From Aquincolibacterium sp964606385 (GTDB lineage Bacteria > Omnitrophota > Omnitrophia > Omnitrophales > Aquincolibacteriaceae), in the NCBI GenBank assembly GCA_964606385.1, contig CAZSFZ010000007.1:23597-87596 (forward strand): DNA of 64,000 nucleotides, written 5' to 3'. Position numbers and translations under genes: made by a program. Positions 7,976 through 15,336 of the stretch are shown here, in pieces (the first letter of the stretch is position 1; each line of letters opens with the position of its first letter). Below the pieces are notes generated by a model. It had not been told where the DNA came from and did not search any database. It saw only the letters and a list, made by a program, of their open reading frames with translations.

Positions 7976-9622
7976 ATGGATAAAAACACCGTAAGAGCGA
8001 TCATTCTTGCCATGCTGGTCATGTTGTTCTATCCCGTCTTGGTCGAGAAATTCTTTCCCGGGGCTTATCAGAAAAAACCCGCTGTTTCGCCGTCGGCTCA
8101 AACAACAGCCGCTCCCGAACCCGAACCTGCGCCCGCACCCGTGCTTAGCAAGCCCGAAACACCCGCAGCGGAAACCGCGCTTGAAAAAGCGGCAGCCCCG
8201 GCGGTTTCTTTTTTCGAGAACGCTTTTTATAAAGCGGAATTCTCCACATTGGGCGGCACGATCACCCAACTGTCTTTTCTGGGCGAAAAAGGGAGACGGT
8301 CCTTCACGGAAACGAACTTTTTTTCCGGCAACTCCCATGAGTCCGGGATCTTCGGGGTCAATGTTCTACGTGAAAAAGCAGACCTCGCCGAAACGATTTT
8401 CCGCATGGTTCGCAAAGGGGAAAGCGTGGAGTTTTTTTATGAACTGCCCGGAGAATATCAGCTGACCAAAACCTACGTTTTTCGCGAAAACAAACCCGCG
8501 ATCGACCTCGTGGTGCGGATCAAAGACCTTTCCGGCCGCGGAAGGAGCTTCCCCCTCACCTTGAATTACGGCATGAGCTATAAAGAAGAGGACCTGAAAA
8601 ATTACGGCTACTACGACGCCGTAGCCTACGCCGAAAAGCTCCAGAGCAAAGACCTTTCCGGGGTCAGGAAAAAAGGATTTTTCTTTCCCGAGCAGACCTT
8701 GTGGTCCGGGTTCATCAAAAAATATTTCGCACTTCTTGTGAAACCGGACGGAAAGATCATCGAAGGAAGCGCGAAGGCCGACAAACAGAACCTTTGGGGG
8801 CAGATGACGCTGGAACCTTTGTCGGTGCCCGCGTCCGGCGAGGCCGAGCGGAGCTTTCTGGTCTACGCGGGGCCGCAGCGTTATGAAGAACTCAAAAGCT
8901 TCGGCGCGAAGTTCGAAGATGTTTTTTACCGCGGCTTTTTCGGCGGGTTCAAGGTGATGATCCTCGGGGTCCTGAAATTCCTGAACCAGTACACGCACAA
9001 CTTCGGATGGGCGCTCGTGATCCTGACGCTTTTGATCAAGCTCCTGTTCGCGCCGCTCACGCATCTCAGCTACGCCAGTATGAAAAAAATGCAGCTTCTG
9101 GCGCCGAAAATGAAAGCGATCCAGGAACATTACAAAAAAGATCCCGCCCAGTCCCAAAAAGCGCTGATGGATCTTTACCGGCGGAACAAGGTCAATCCCA
9201 TGATGGGCTGTCTTCCGATGCTGATCCAGATCCCCGTCTTTATCGCCATGTTCAAACTGCTTCCCGAAGCCATCGAGCTTCACGGAGCGCCCTTCATCGG
9301 ATGGATCAAGGACCTTTCGGCGCCGGACCATTTGATGGCGCTCCCCTTCACGGTCCCGTTCCTGGGCTGGAACACGCTCAACATCCTGCCGATCACGATG
9401 GCCCTGTCGCAGGTGTGGTACCAAAAGCTGATGCCGACCCAGCCGGGGTCGAGTCCCGAGCAGCAGACCATCATGAACATCATGCCGATCTTTTTCGGTT
9501 TTATTTGCTACAACATGCCTTCGGGGCTCACGCTTTACTGGACCCTGCAAAACCTTTTTTCGATCATCCAGCAGGTTTTCATTAACCGGATCGTGATCGT
9601 TCTGCACCACGAAGACCGATAA
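7976..9622 (+). CDS. yidC: Membrane protein insertase YidC
   Basis: Inserts proteins into the inner membrane, alone or with SecYEG. 548 aa of the long Gram-negative type: an N-terminal membrane anchor (TVRAIILAMLVMLFYPVLVE), an alanine/proline-rich linker, a large periplasmic domain (about residues 75-310), then the 60KD_IMP core beginning GFFGGFKVMILGVLKFLNQ with five membrane segments. Core motifs include NFGWALVILTLLIKLLFAPL, MMGCLPMLIQIPVFIAMF and MPSGLTLYWTLQNLFSIIQQ. It starts seven bases after yidD. The long periplasmic domain supports a cell with an outer membrane. Confidence 0.97.
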   Translation: MDKNTVRAIILAMLVMLFYPVLVEKFFPGAYQKKPAVSPSAQTTAAPEPEPAPAPVLSKPETPAAETALEKAAAPAVSFFENAFYKAEFSTLGGTITQLSFLGEKGRRSFTETNFFSGNSHESGIFGVNVLREKADLAETIFRMVRKGESVEFFYELPGEYQLTKTYVFRENKPAIDLVVRIKDLSGRGRSFPLTLNYGMSYKEEDLKNYGYYDAVAYAEKLQSKDLSGVRKKGFFFPEQTLWSGFIKKYFALLVKPDGKIIEGSAKADKQNLWGQMTLEPLSVPASGEAERSFLVYAGPQRYEELKSFGAKFEDVFYRGFFGGFKVMILGVLKFLNQYTHNFGWALVILTLLIKLLFAPLTHLSYASMKKMQLLAPKMKAIQEHYKKDPAQSQKALMDLYRRNKVNPMMGCLPMLIQIPVFIAMFKLLPEAIELHGAPFIGWIKDLSAPDHLMALPFTVPFLGWNTLNILPITMALSQVWYQKLMPTQPGSSPEQQTIMNIMPIFFGFICYNMPSGLTLYWTLQNLFSIIQQVFINRIVIVLHHEDR

Positions 9623-9630
9623 CTTCGGGC

Positions 9631-9674
9631 CACGAGCCACGATACACGAACCGCGTGGCCCGTGAAACGTGGAC
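9631..9674. repeat. Heptad inverted-repeat element, CACG type (before mnmG)
   Basis: Left arm has three 7-base units, CACGAGC, CACGATA and CACGAAC (9631-9651). After a CG centre the right arm has three units CGTGGCC, CGTGAAA and CGTGGAC (9654-9674). CACG on the left is the complement of CGTG on the right, so the whole can fold as a hairpin. It fills the gap between yidC and mnmG and ends seven bases before the mnmG ATG. Three related elements occur in the window. Confidence 0.75.
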
Positions 9675-9680
9675 CGAAAA

Positions 9681-11507
9681 ATGAACTCCACCCAACGATA
9701 CGCCGCCATCATTGTCGGCGCCGGCCATGCCGGCGTTGAAGCTTCCCTCGCCATCGCCCGGTGCGGTTTTCCCGTACTGGTGATCACCATGGACACGAAC
9801 GCCATCGCCCGCATGTCCTGCAACCCGGCGATCGGCGGACTCGCGAAAGGCCATATCGTCCGGGAGATCGACGCGCTCGGCGGTGAAATGGGCCTGGCCA
9901 CCGACGCCACGGGGATCCAGTTCCGCATGCTGAATAAATCCAAGGGGCCCGCCGTGTGGGCGCCGCGCGCGCAAGCGGACAAGCATCACTATGAGCGCTT
10001 CATGAAGCGCGCGCTCGAAACGGAAAAAAACCTGACGCTTCTGCAGGGACAAGTTGTCGAAATTCTTGTAAAAGACGGAACCTGCTACGGCGTCCGGACA
10101 AAAGACGGAGGAATTTTTTTAGCCGACTTCGTGGTGCTCACCACGGGAACTTTTCTCCAAGGGTTGATCCATATCGGCGAAGAACATCATCCGGGAGGAC
10201 GGCGAGACGAACCGCCCGCGATCGGATTGTCGGATTCCCTGCGTGCGCACGGGATCGAGCTCGTGCGTTTCAAAACAGGCACACCGCCGCGCCTCCGCAA
10301 AGAAAGCATCGCCTGGGAAAAAACGGAAGAACAAAAAGGCGACGAGCCTCCCCGCCCTTTCTCATACCGGACCGCGAAGCTTGAGGTCCGCCAGCTTTCC
10401 TGTTTTCTGACCCACACGAACGAAAAAGTCCATGAGATCATCCGTAAGAACCTGACACGCTCCCCTCTTTATGCCGGCCGGATCGCGGGGATCGGTCCAA
10501 GGTATTGTCCCTCGGTGGAAGACAAGATCGTGAAATTCCCGGACAAAAAAAGCCACCAGATCTACCTGGAGCCCGAAGGGCGCGATACGGACGAGATCTA
10601 CGTGAACGGATTTTCGACGTCGCTTCCCAAAGATGTCCAGGAGGCCGCGCTTCGCGAAATTTCCGGGCTCGAGAACGCCGAGATCCTGAAATTCGGTTAT
10701 GCCATCGAATATGACGCGGCACCCCCGACCCAACTTAAACATTCACTGGAAACGAAAAAAATCAAAAACCTGTTTTTTGCCGGCCAGATCAACTGCACCT
10801 CGGGTTATGAGGAAGCCGCCGCCCAAGGACTCATGGCGGGCCTGAACATTATTCGAAGGCTTTGCGGCGCCAGCGAATTTGTTCTCGACCGCACCGAGGC
10901 TTATATCGCCGTCATGATCGACGACCTTGTGACTTGCGGCACCAATGAGCCTTACCGGATGTTTACTTCCCGCGCCGAATTTCGCCTTTTATTGCGGCAG
11001 GACAATGCCGACGAACGGCTCATGTTTTACGGGCACCAGTTCGACCTGATACCAGAAAAAACCTTCGCCGAATTTAACGCGAAGATGGATCGGGTCCATC
11101 AGGATATCCGCGAGCTTAAAGCAAAAAAGATCGGAAACGATACGCTTTATCAATACATGAAGCGGCCAAGCGTAGATTATAACTTATTGATAAAAAACAA
11201 CTTACACCTATCAAATTTATCAGAGGATGAAAAGCACGCTGTTGAAACAGAAATTAAATACGAGGGCTATATTGACCAGCAACGGCGCGAGGTTCAAAAA
11301 TTTTCCAGATTGGAAAAAAGAAAAATCCCCGCCGGAATTAACTACGACGAGATCTCCGGGATCGGCCGTGAAGCAAAAGAAAAGCTGAAAAAGATCCGGC
11401 CGGAATCCATCGGTCACGCCGCGAGGATTCCTGGGATTTCCTCCTGCGACCTTTCGCTGCTTGCCGTTTTCATCGAAAAGAAAGCCAAAGAAAAAGCGAC
11501 CAACTAA
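9681..11507 (+). CDS. mnmG: tRNA U34 carboxymethylaminomethyl-modifying enzyme MnmG
   Basis: FAD-binding subunit of the MnmEG complex that modifies the wobble uridine of some tRNAs. 608 aa. Seen: the dinucleotide-binding motif IIVGAGHAGVEASLAIA, the GidA signatures SCNPAIGGLAKGHIVREIDA and FKTGTPPRL, GQINCTSGYEEAAAQGL, and the C-terminal helical domain. ATG at 9681 is preferred to an upstream in-frame GTG at 9669, which lies inside the heptad repeat. The partner gene mnmE and the frequent follower rsmG are not adjacent. Bases from about 11160 to the end are visibly more AT-rich than the rest of the gene. Confidence 0.96.
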   Translation: MNSTQRYAAIIVGAGHAGVEASLAIARCGFPVLVITMDTNAIARMSCNPAIGGLAKGHIVREIDALGGEMGLATDATGIQFRMLNKSKGPAVWAPRAQADKHHYERFMKRALETEKNLTLLQGQVVEILVKDGTCYGVRTKDGGIFLADFVVLTTGTFLQGLIHIGEEHHPGGRRDEPPAIGLSDSLRAHGIELVRFKTGTPPRLRKESIAWEKTEEQKGDEPPRPFSYRTAKLEVRQLSCFLTHTNEKVHEIIRKNLTRSPLYAGRIAGIGPRYCPSVEDKIVKFPDKKSHQIYLEPEGRDTDEIYVNGFSTSLPKDVQEAALREISGLENAEILKFGYAIEYDAAPPTQLKHSLETKKIKNLFFAGQINCTSGYEEAAAQGLMAGLNIIRRLCGASEFVLDRTEAYIAVMIDDLVTCGTNEPYRMFTSRAEFRLLLRQDNADERLMFYGHQFDLIPEKTFAEFNAKMDRVHQDIRELKAKKIGNDTLYQYMKRPSVDYNLLIKNNLHLSNLSEDEKHAVETEIKYEGYIDQQRREVQKFSRLEKRKIPAGINYDEISGIGREAKEKLKKIRPESIGHAARIPGISSCDLSLLAVFIEKKAKEKATN

Positions 11508-11664
11508 CTACGTTCTCCGCCGATTCGTCCAGCCTCCAAAAGGACACCAAAGCAATCCTGATTTGAAATAGGCATTCATTTTTAGATTAAAATCATGCTG
11601 ACCATGTTTAATTAGGACTCATATATCGATATAAATCGAATGTTTATGTCATTTGGTGTATTGT

Positions 11665-11694
11665 CAATTGATGTTTCACGTGAAACATCAATTG
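11665..11694. other. parS site 1, inside a 30-bp perfect palindrome
   Basis: TGTTTCACGTGAAACA at 11672-11687 is the exact 16-bp consensus parS bound by ParB. It is the core of a perfect palindrome extended by seven bases on each side (CAATTGA on the left, TCAATTG on the right). With parA and parB next door this is a chromosomal centromere-like site. Confidence 0.95.
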
Positions 11695-11871
11695 CGATAA
11701 GACGCGTTAGAGGTAAATCACACCAGACATTTTCCGAAAAAATCAAATAGCCCTAGCGGCGAGTTGCCGGCTTCCAAAAATCAAGCCGGCGCCATAACGA
11801 TCCGATTCTTTACGTAGTATCCGATTATCAAGCAAATACTATTTGCCATCACAGAGAATATATGTAAAATA

Positions 11872-11889
11872 ATCGTCACTTGTGACGAT
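11872..11889. promoter_or_regulatory. Inverted repeat upstream of parA
   Basis: ATCGTCAC, TT, GTGACGAT: a perfect inverted repeat with 8-base arms about 80 bases before parA. It could be an operator or a binding site for an unidentified protein. A further GTGAC copy follows at 11895-11899. Confidence 0.4.
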
Positions 11890-11939
11890 AGGTTATGTGA
11901 CAAATGCTTTTAGCCTGATTTCGGATATCTTTTTTATCA

Positions 11940-11955
11940 TGTTTCACGTGAAACA
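11940..11955. other. parS site 2, in the parA leader
   Basis: A second exact TGTTTCACGTGAAACA, ending two bases before the GGAGG ribosome-binding site (11958-11962) of parA. ParB bound here could cover the translation start region of the DNA and repress its own operon, in addition to its segregation role. The site itself is certain; the repression idea is inference. Confidence 0.93.
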
Positions 11956-11966
11956 TTGGAGGCTCT

Positions 11967-12854
11967 ATGGGTGCGATTTTTTCGTTTTTTAATCAAAAAG
12001 GCGGCGTTGGGAAAACAACGTCGGTTATCAATATAGCAACGGTTGTGGCCGGATTTGGGAAGAAAGTTTTATTGATAGATCTCGATTCGCAAGGCAATGC
12101 TACAAGCGGAGTTGGGATAGAGAAAAATGAAAATGAATCCACAGCTTATCAACTTCTTGTTGAAAACTCTGATCCTAAGGCAAGCATCAAGCAAACCTCT
12201 ATAGAAAATCTATGGGTCATACCGTCCAATGCGCATCTTGCCGGGGCCGAAATGCATCTGATCAGCCAGGAGAAAAGAGAATATGTTTTGCGCGAACAGC
12301 TCAAAAAAATATCGGGCGACTATGACTATATTTTTCTGGACTGTCCTCCTTCGCTTGGTCTTATAAGCATAAACGCATTAACATCAAGTGGTTATGTAAT
12401 AATTCCGCTTCAGTGTGAATACTACGCACTTGAAGGCCTTGGGCAGCTCCTAAACACCTATCAACTGGTAAAAAAGAACCTCAGCGCGGAATTGGAATTG
12501 GGTGGGGTCGTTTTAACCATGGCGGATGTGCGCACAAACCTGACCCAGCAAGTGATCGAAGAGGTCCGGAATTATTTTAAAGAAAAAGTTTTTCAGAGCG
12601 TCATTCCGCGCTCCGTGAAACTTTCGGAAGCGCCCAGCTTTGGGAAACCCGCCGTGATTTATGATAAACACAATCGCGGATCCCAGGCTTACGTAGAGCT
12701 GGGGAAGGAATTTTTGTCACGGTTTGGATCAGACGAAGATCGCGCGATGCTCGCCGCCGCGGAGGAAAAAGCGGTCGAAACATCCGCGGAAAACACTTCA
12801 AGCGCCGACAACGCGGAGCCCGAGCAAACACAAGCCGCCCCGGCCAACACATAA
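11967..12854 (+). CDS. parA: Chromosome partitioning ATPase ParA (Soj)
   Basis: Dynamic ATPase that moves ParB-parS complexes. 295 aa: it begins MGAIFSFFNQKGGVGKTT, with the deviant Walker A KGGVGKTTS, then VLLIDLDSQGNATSGVG, and DYIFLDCPPSLGLISINAL (Walker B region). A non-conserved acidic/alanine tail of about 35 residues follows the ATPase domain. GGAGG lies four bases before the ATG. parB follows after 29 bases with its own ribosome-binding site. The first two thirds of the gene use more A and T than the last third, which resembles the surrounding genes. Confidence 0.96.
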   Translation: MGAIFSFFNQKGGVGKTTSVINIATVVAGFGKKVLLIDLDSQGNATSGVGIEKNENESTAYQLLVENSDPKASIKQTSIENLWVIPSNAHLAGAEMHLISQEKREYVLREQLKKISGDYDYIFLDCPPSLGLISINALTSSGYVIIPLQCEYYALEGLGQLLNTYQLVKKNLSAELELGGVVLTMADVRTNLTQQVIEEVRNYFKEKVFQSVIPRSVKLSEAPSFGKPAVIYDKHNRGSQAYVELGKEFLSRFGSDEDRAMLAAAEEKAVETSAENTSSADNAEPEQTQAAPANT

Positions 12855-12883
12855 CAGAATTCATTCACCCATAAGGAGCTGCT

Positions 12884-13831
12884 ATGAAAAAAGCACTTGG
12901 TAAGGGATTAAGCGCGCTGATACCCGATAGTTATAAGGAACATGTAGCGACCATCGAAAAAGAAAGCGTCGCCGCGTCTATGACTGTGACGACGGAGCCC
13001 GAGGCGGTGATTCAGCCCGCGGCGGCGCCGGCGAAGGATCAGGCGTTTCAATTGATCCCGGTCGCGAAGATCGAGCCGAACGCGGACCAGCCGCGCAAAC
13101 ATTTCAATCCCGAAACGATCGAGGAGCTGGCGAACTCCATCCGGGAAAAAGGCGTGCTGCAACCCATCATCGTGAAAAAGAAAAGCGCCGGGACATTCGA
13201 GATCGTATGCGGCGAACGGCGTTTTCGTGCCGCGACCGCTTGCGGCCTCACCGAAGTTCCCGCGATCATTAAAGACATTGCCGACGAAGATTTTCTCGAA
13301 TGGGCGCTGATCGAAAATATCCAGAGGGAAGACCTGAATCCTATAGAGGAAGCGGAGGCGTACCAACGCCTTGTGGAAGAGCGTATGATCTCTCAGGAGG
13401 AAGTGGCGAAGCGGGTAGGGAAGAACCGCGTCACGGTCACGAACACGCTCCGGCTTTTAAGACTCCCTCAGGAAGTGAAACAATATTTGGCGGACGGCAG
13501 ACTTTCCGCGGGGCACGCCCGCGCGCTGCTCGGGCTTCTGACGCCGGAACACCAGCGGCAAATGGCCAAACGGATCGTCGAAGAGAATCTTTCGGTTCGC
13601 CAGGTCGAAGCGATCGTGAACCGAAGCAATGCCCACAAGCGAAAAGCCAAATCCGCGCGCCATCTCAGCACCGAGATCATTGACCTTGAAACACGGCTGA
13701 CGCACTACCTCGGCACGCAGGCGAAGATCTATCCGCGCAAGAACCAAAAAGAAGGGCGCCTCGAGATCCAATACTTCTCGCTCGACGATCTGGACCGCGT
13801 GCTGCAGAAGATCGGCCTTCCGCGGGGATGA
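12884..13831 (+). CDS. parB: Chromosome partitioning protein ParB (Spo0J)
   Basis: CTP-dependent clamp that loads at parS. 315 aa. Seen: start MKKALGKGLSALIPD, typical of ParB; the N-terminal domain with PNADQPRKHFN, CTP/arginine motif GERRFRAATA, and ENIQREDLNPIEEAEAYQRL; the helix-turn-helix region VAKRVGKNRVTVTNTLRLLRLP; and a C-terminal dimerisation region ending in LQKIGLPRG. AAGGAG precedes the ATG. The two parS sites upstream of parA are its targets. A GC-rich inverted repeat (CCGGGC/GCCCGG) lies at 13834-13851 just past the stop, without a T tract. Confidence 0.96.
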   Translation: MKKALGKGLSALIPDSYKEHVATIEKESVAASMTVTTEPEAVIQPAAAPAKDQAFQLIPVAKIEPNADQPRKHFNPETIEELANSIREKGVLQPIIVKKKSAGTFEIVCGERRFRAATACGLTEVPAIIKDIADEDFLEWALIENIQREDLNPIEEAEAYQRLVEERMISQEEVAKRVGKNRVTVTNTLRLLRLPQEVKQYLADGRLSAGHARALLGLLTPEHQRQMAKRIVEENLSVRQVEAIVNRSNAHKRKAKSARHLSTEIIDLETRLTHYLGTQAKIYPRKNQKEGRLEIQYFSLDDLDRVLQKIGLPRG

Positions 13832-13873
13832 CCCCGGGCGGAGGGGCCCGGAGGCTTGGCGAGAAAAGAGCCT

Positions 13874-13903
13874 TTACAGAGAGGCTAGCGACTGTGTTAT
13901 AAT
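13874..13903 (+). promoter_or_regulatory. Possible promoter of the sugar-binding protein gene
   Basis: A perfect TATAAT at 13898-13903 with TTACAG at 13874-13879, spaced by 18 bases. The leader of about 90 bases before 13998 also contains the small inverted repeat AAGGCC/GGCCTT at 13960-13977. Confidence 0.45.
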
Positions 13904-13997
13904 TCCCGCACTTTATCGCTTTCGTATACGCTTTATCATTAGGCACAACAATTCCTCTCAAGGCCGATAAAGGCCTTTCAAATAAAGGGAATTCCGC

Positions 13998-15293
13998 ATG
14001 GCGAAAAGTTTTTGTTCGAAGAGTTTTTCCATTCTTTTAACAATCTTTTTTTTGGCGGGTTGCGGATCGCCGGTTAATACGGGAGGCAAAGGCGTCACGG
14101 AAGTCAAGGTGAGCTTTTGGGGCACGCCCGAAGAGATCGGTATCATCACCGAAGCGCTTGCCCCCTGGCAGGCCGAACACCCCGAGATCAAGATCGTCTT
14201 CGAACACACGCCTTATACCGGCTATATCAGCAAGATCCTCACGCGGATCGCCGGGGGGGCGGCCCCTGACATTATCGCCACCGAAGTCGATTACTTCGTC
14301 ACTTTCGCGACCAAGGGCGTTTTGGAGGACCTGACGCCCTACGAAACCGCTGACCCGCAAGGTTTCGACAAGAGCGACTTTTTCCCGCAGATCATCGACC
14401 GCTTCACCTATCAAGGGAAGCTTCTCGCGATCCCACGCGATATCGCCCCCTTCGCTTGTGTTTTCTATAATAAGAAGGTTTTCGACCAGGCCAACCTCCC
14501 GTATCCCACCGACGATTGGACCTGGAGCGATATGTTGCGCCTGGCCCGCGAATTGACCAAAAAAGACAGCAATGGAAGGGTAACCCAGTACGGTTTTTAC
14601 ACTTGGGCGTGGCAGAATTTCATCTACGGGAACGGCGGGGGATTGGTGGATGATGTGAAAAATCCCACCAAAACCCGTTTGGGCGACGACGAATCGATCA
14701 TGGGGATCCAGTTTTACGCGGACCTTAGCAATCTTTATGAGGCCATGCCGACCCCGACCGCTTTCATGAATTTCGGGATGGGCGCGGACCGGATGTTCGC
14801 CAACGGCCGCATCGCGCTGTTCCTCTCCGGCATCTGGGAAGCCCCGCAGTTCCGCAATTATAATTTCGAATGGGATGTCGTGATGTTCCCAAAGAATGAT
14901 AAAGGCGTCCGGGCGTTCGGGACCGGCGGGACCGGCTACGCGATCCTGAAATCCTCTAAGCACAAAAAAGAAGCGTGGGAAGTGATCAAGGCGTTGACCG
15001 GGCCCGAAGGGCAGAAACAGTTCGCCAAGCGGGGCCTCGCGCAGCCCGCGCGCCTTTCGGTCGCGAAAAGCGACGCTTTTGCCGGAGACGCGTCGGCGCC
15101 CGCCAATAAAAAAATGCTCAACGAGGCGGTGCAGCACGCGATCTTCAGCCCTTTTCATCCGAAATGGCGCGAAATAGAAGAAAAATACATCCGGCCCAAG
15201 CTGGACCTTATTTTTAGCGGGAAAAAGACGGCCGCGGAAGCCGCCAAAGAACTTGTTCCCGAGATCAACGCCCAACTCGCGCAATCCGAATAA
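13998..15293 (+). CDS. Sugar ABC transporter substrate-binding lipoprotein
   Basis: 431 aa of the extracellular solute-binding protein family 1. A lipoprotein signal is clear: hydrophobic stretch ILLTIFFLAG and lipobox LAGC, with the lipidated Cys near residue 22. The mature protein shows family features: VSFWGTPEEIGIITEALAPW, a GGAAPDII stretch, the PRDIAPFACVFYNKKVFD segment and a C-terminal KSSKHKKEAWEVIKALTGPE. It would capture an oligosaccharide for import. No permease or ATPase genes are in the neighbourhood, so they must be elsewhere or absent. It is followed by the GH94 and glycoamylase-like genes, which suggests a beta-glucan oligosaccharide ligand; that is inference. Confidence 0.85.
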   Translation: MAKSFCSKSFSILLTIFFLAGCGSPVNTGGKGVTEVKVSFWGTPEEIGIITEALAPWQAEHPEIKIVFEHTPYTGYISKILTRIAGGAAPDIIATEVDYFVTFATKGVLEDLTPYETADPQGFDKSDFFPQIIDRFTYQGKLLAIPRDIAPFACVFYNKKVFDQANLPYPTDDWTWSDMLRLARELTKKDSNGRVTQYGFYTWAWQNFIYGNGGGLVDDVKNPTKTRLGDDESIMGIQFYADLSNLYEAMPTPTAFMNFGMGADRMFANGRIALFLSGIWEAPQFRNYNFEWDVVMFPKNDKGVRAFGTGGTGYAILKSSKHKKEAWEVIKALTGPEGQKQFAKRGLAQPARLSVAKSDAFAGDASAPANKKMLNEAVQHAIFSPFHPKWREIEEKYIRPKLDLIFSGKKTAAEAAKELVPEINAQLAQSE

Positions 15294-15336
15294 AAAGACC
15301 CGTTCAAAAACAAAAAGCCAAGGAGTTTCTGTTCTC

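Larger units (their letters stand above)
11508..11966. other. Intergenic region mnmG-parA with partition sites
   Basis: A 459-base, AT-rich non-coding stretch. It holds two parS sites, an 8-bp-stem hairpin at 11766-11790 (GCCGGCTT / AAGCCGGC) and an 18-base inverted repeat at 11872-11889. No convincing gene or tRNA is seen on either strand. Confidence 0.6.

Noticed and set aside
8366..9982. Long open frame antisense to yidC and mnmG
   Set aside because: It mirrors codon bias of real genes on the other strand; its peptide has no domain, and yidC and mnmG are certain.
13834..13851. Terminator after parB
   Set aside because: The GC-rich inverted repeat is not followed by a T tract, so it is only mentioned with parB.
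13963..13970. Perfect GCCGATAA (sigma-28 -10) before the sugar-binding protein gene
   Set aside because: No TAAA-type box lies 11 bases upstream; the match is part of a small inverted repeat.
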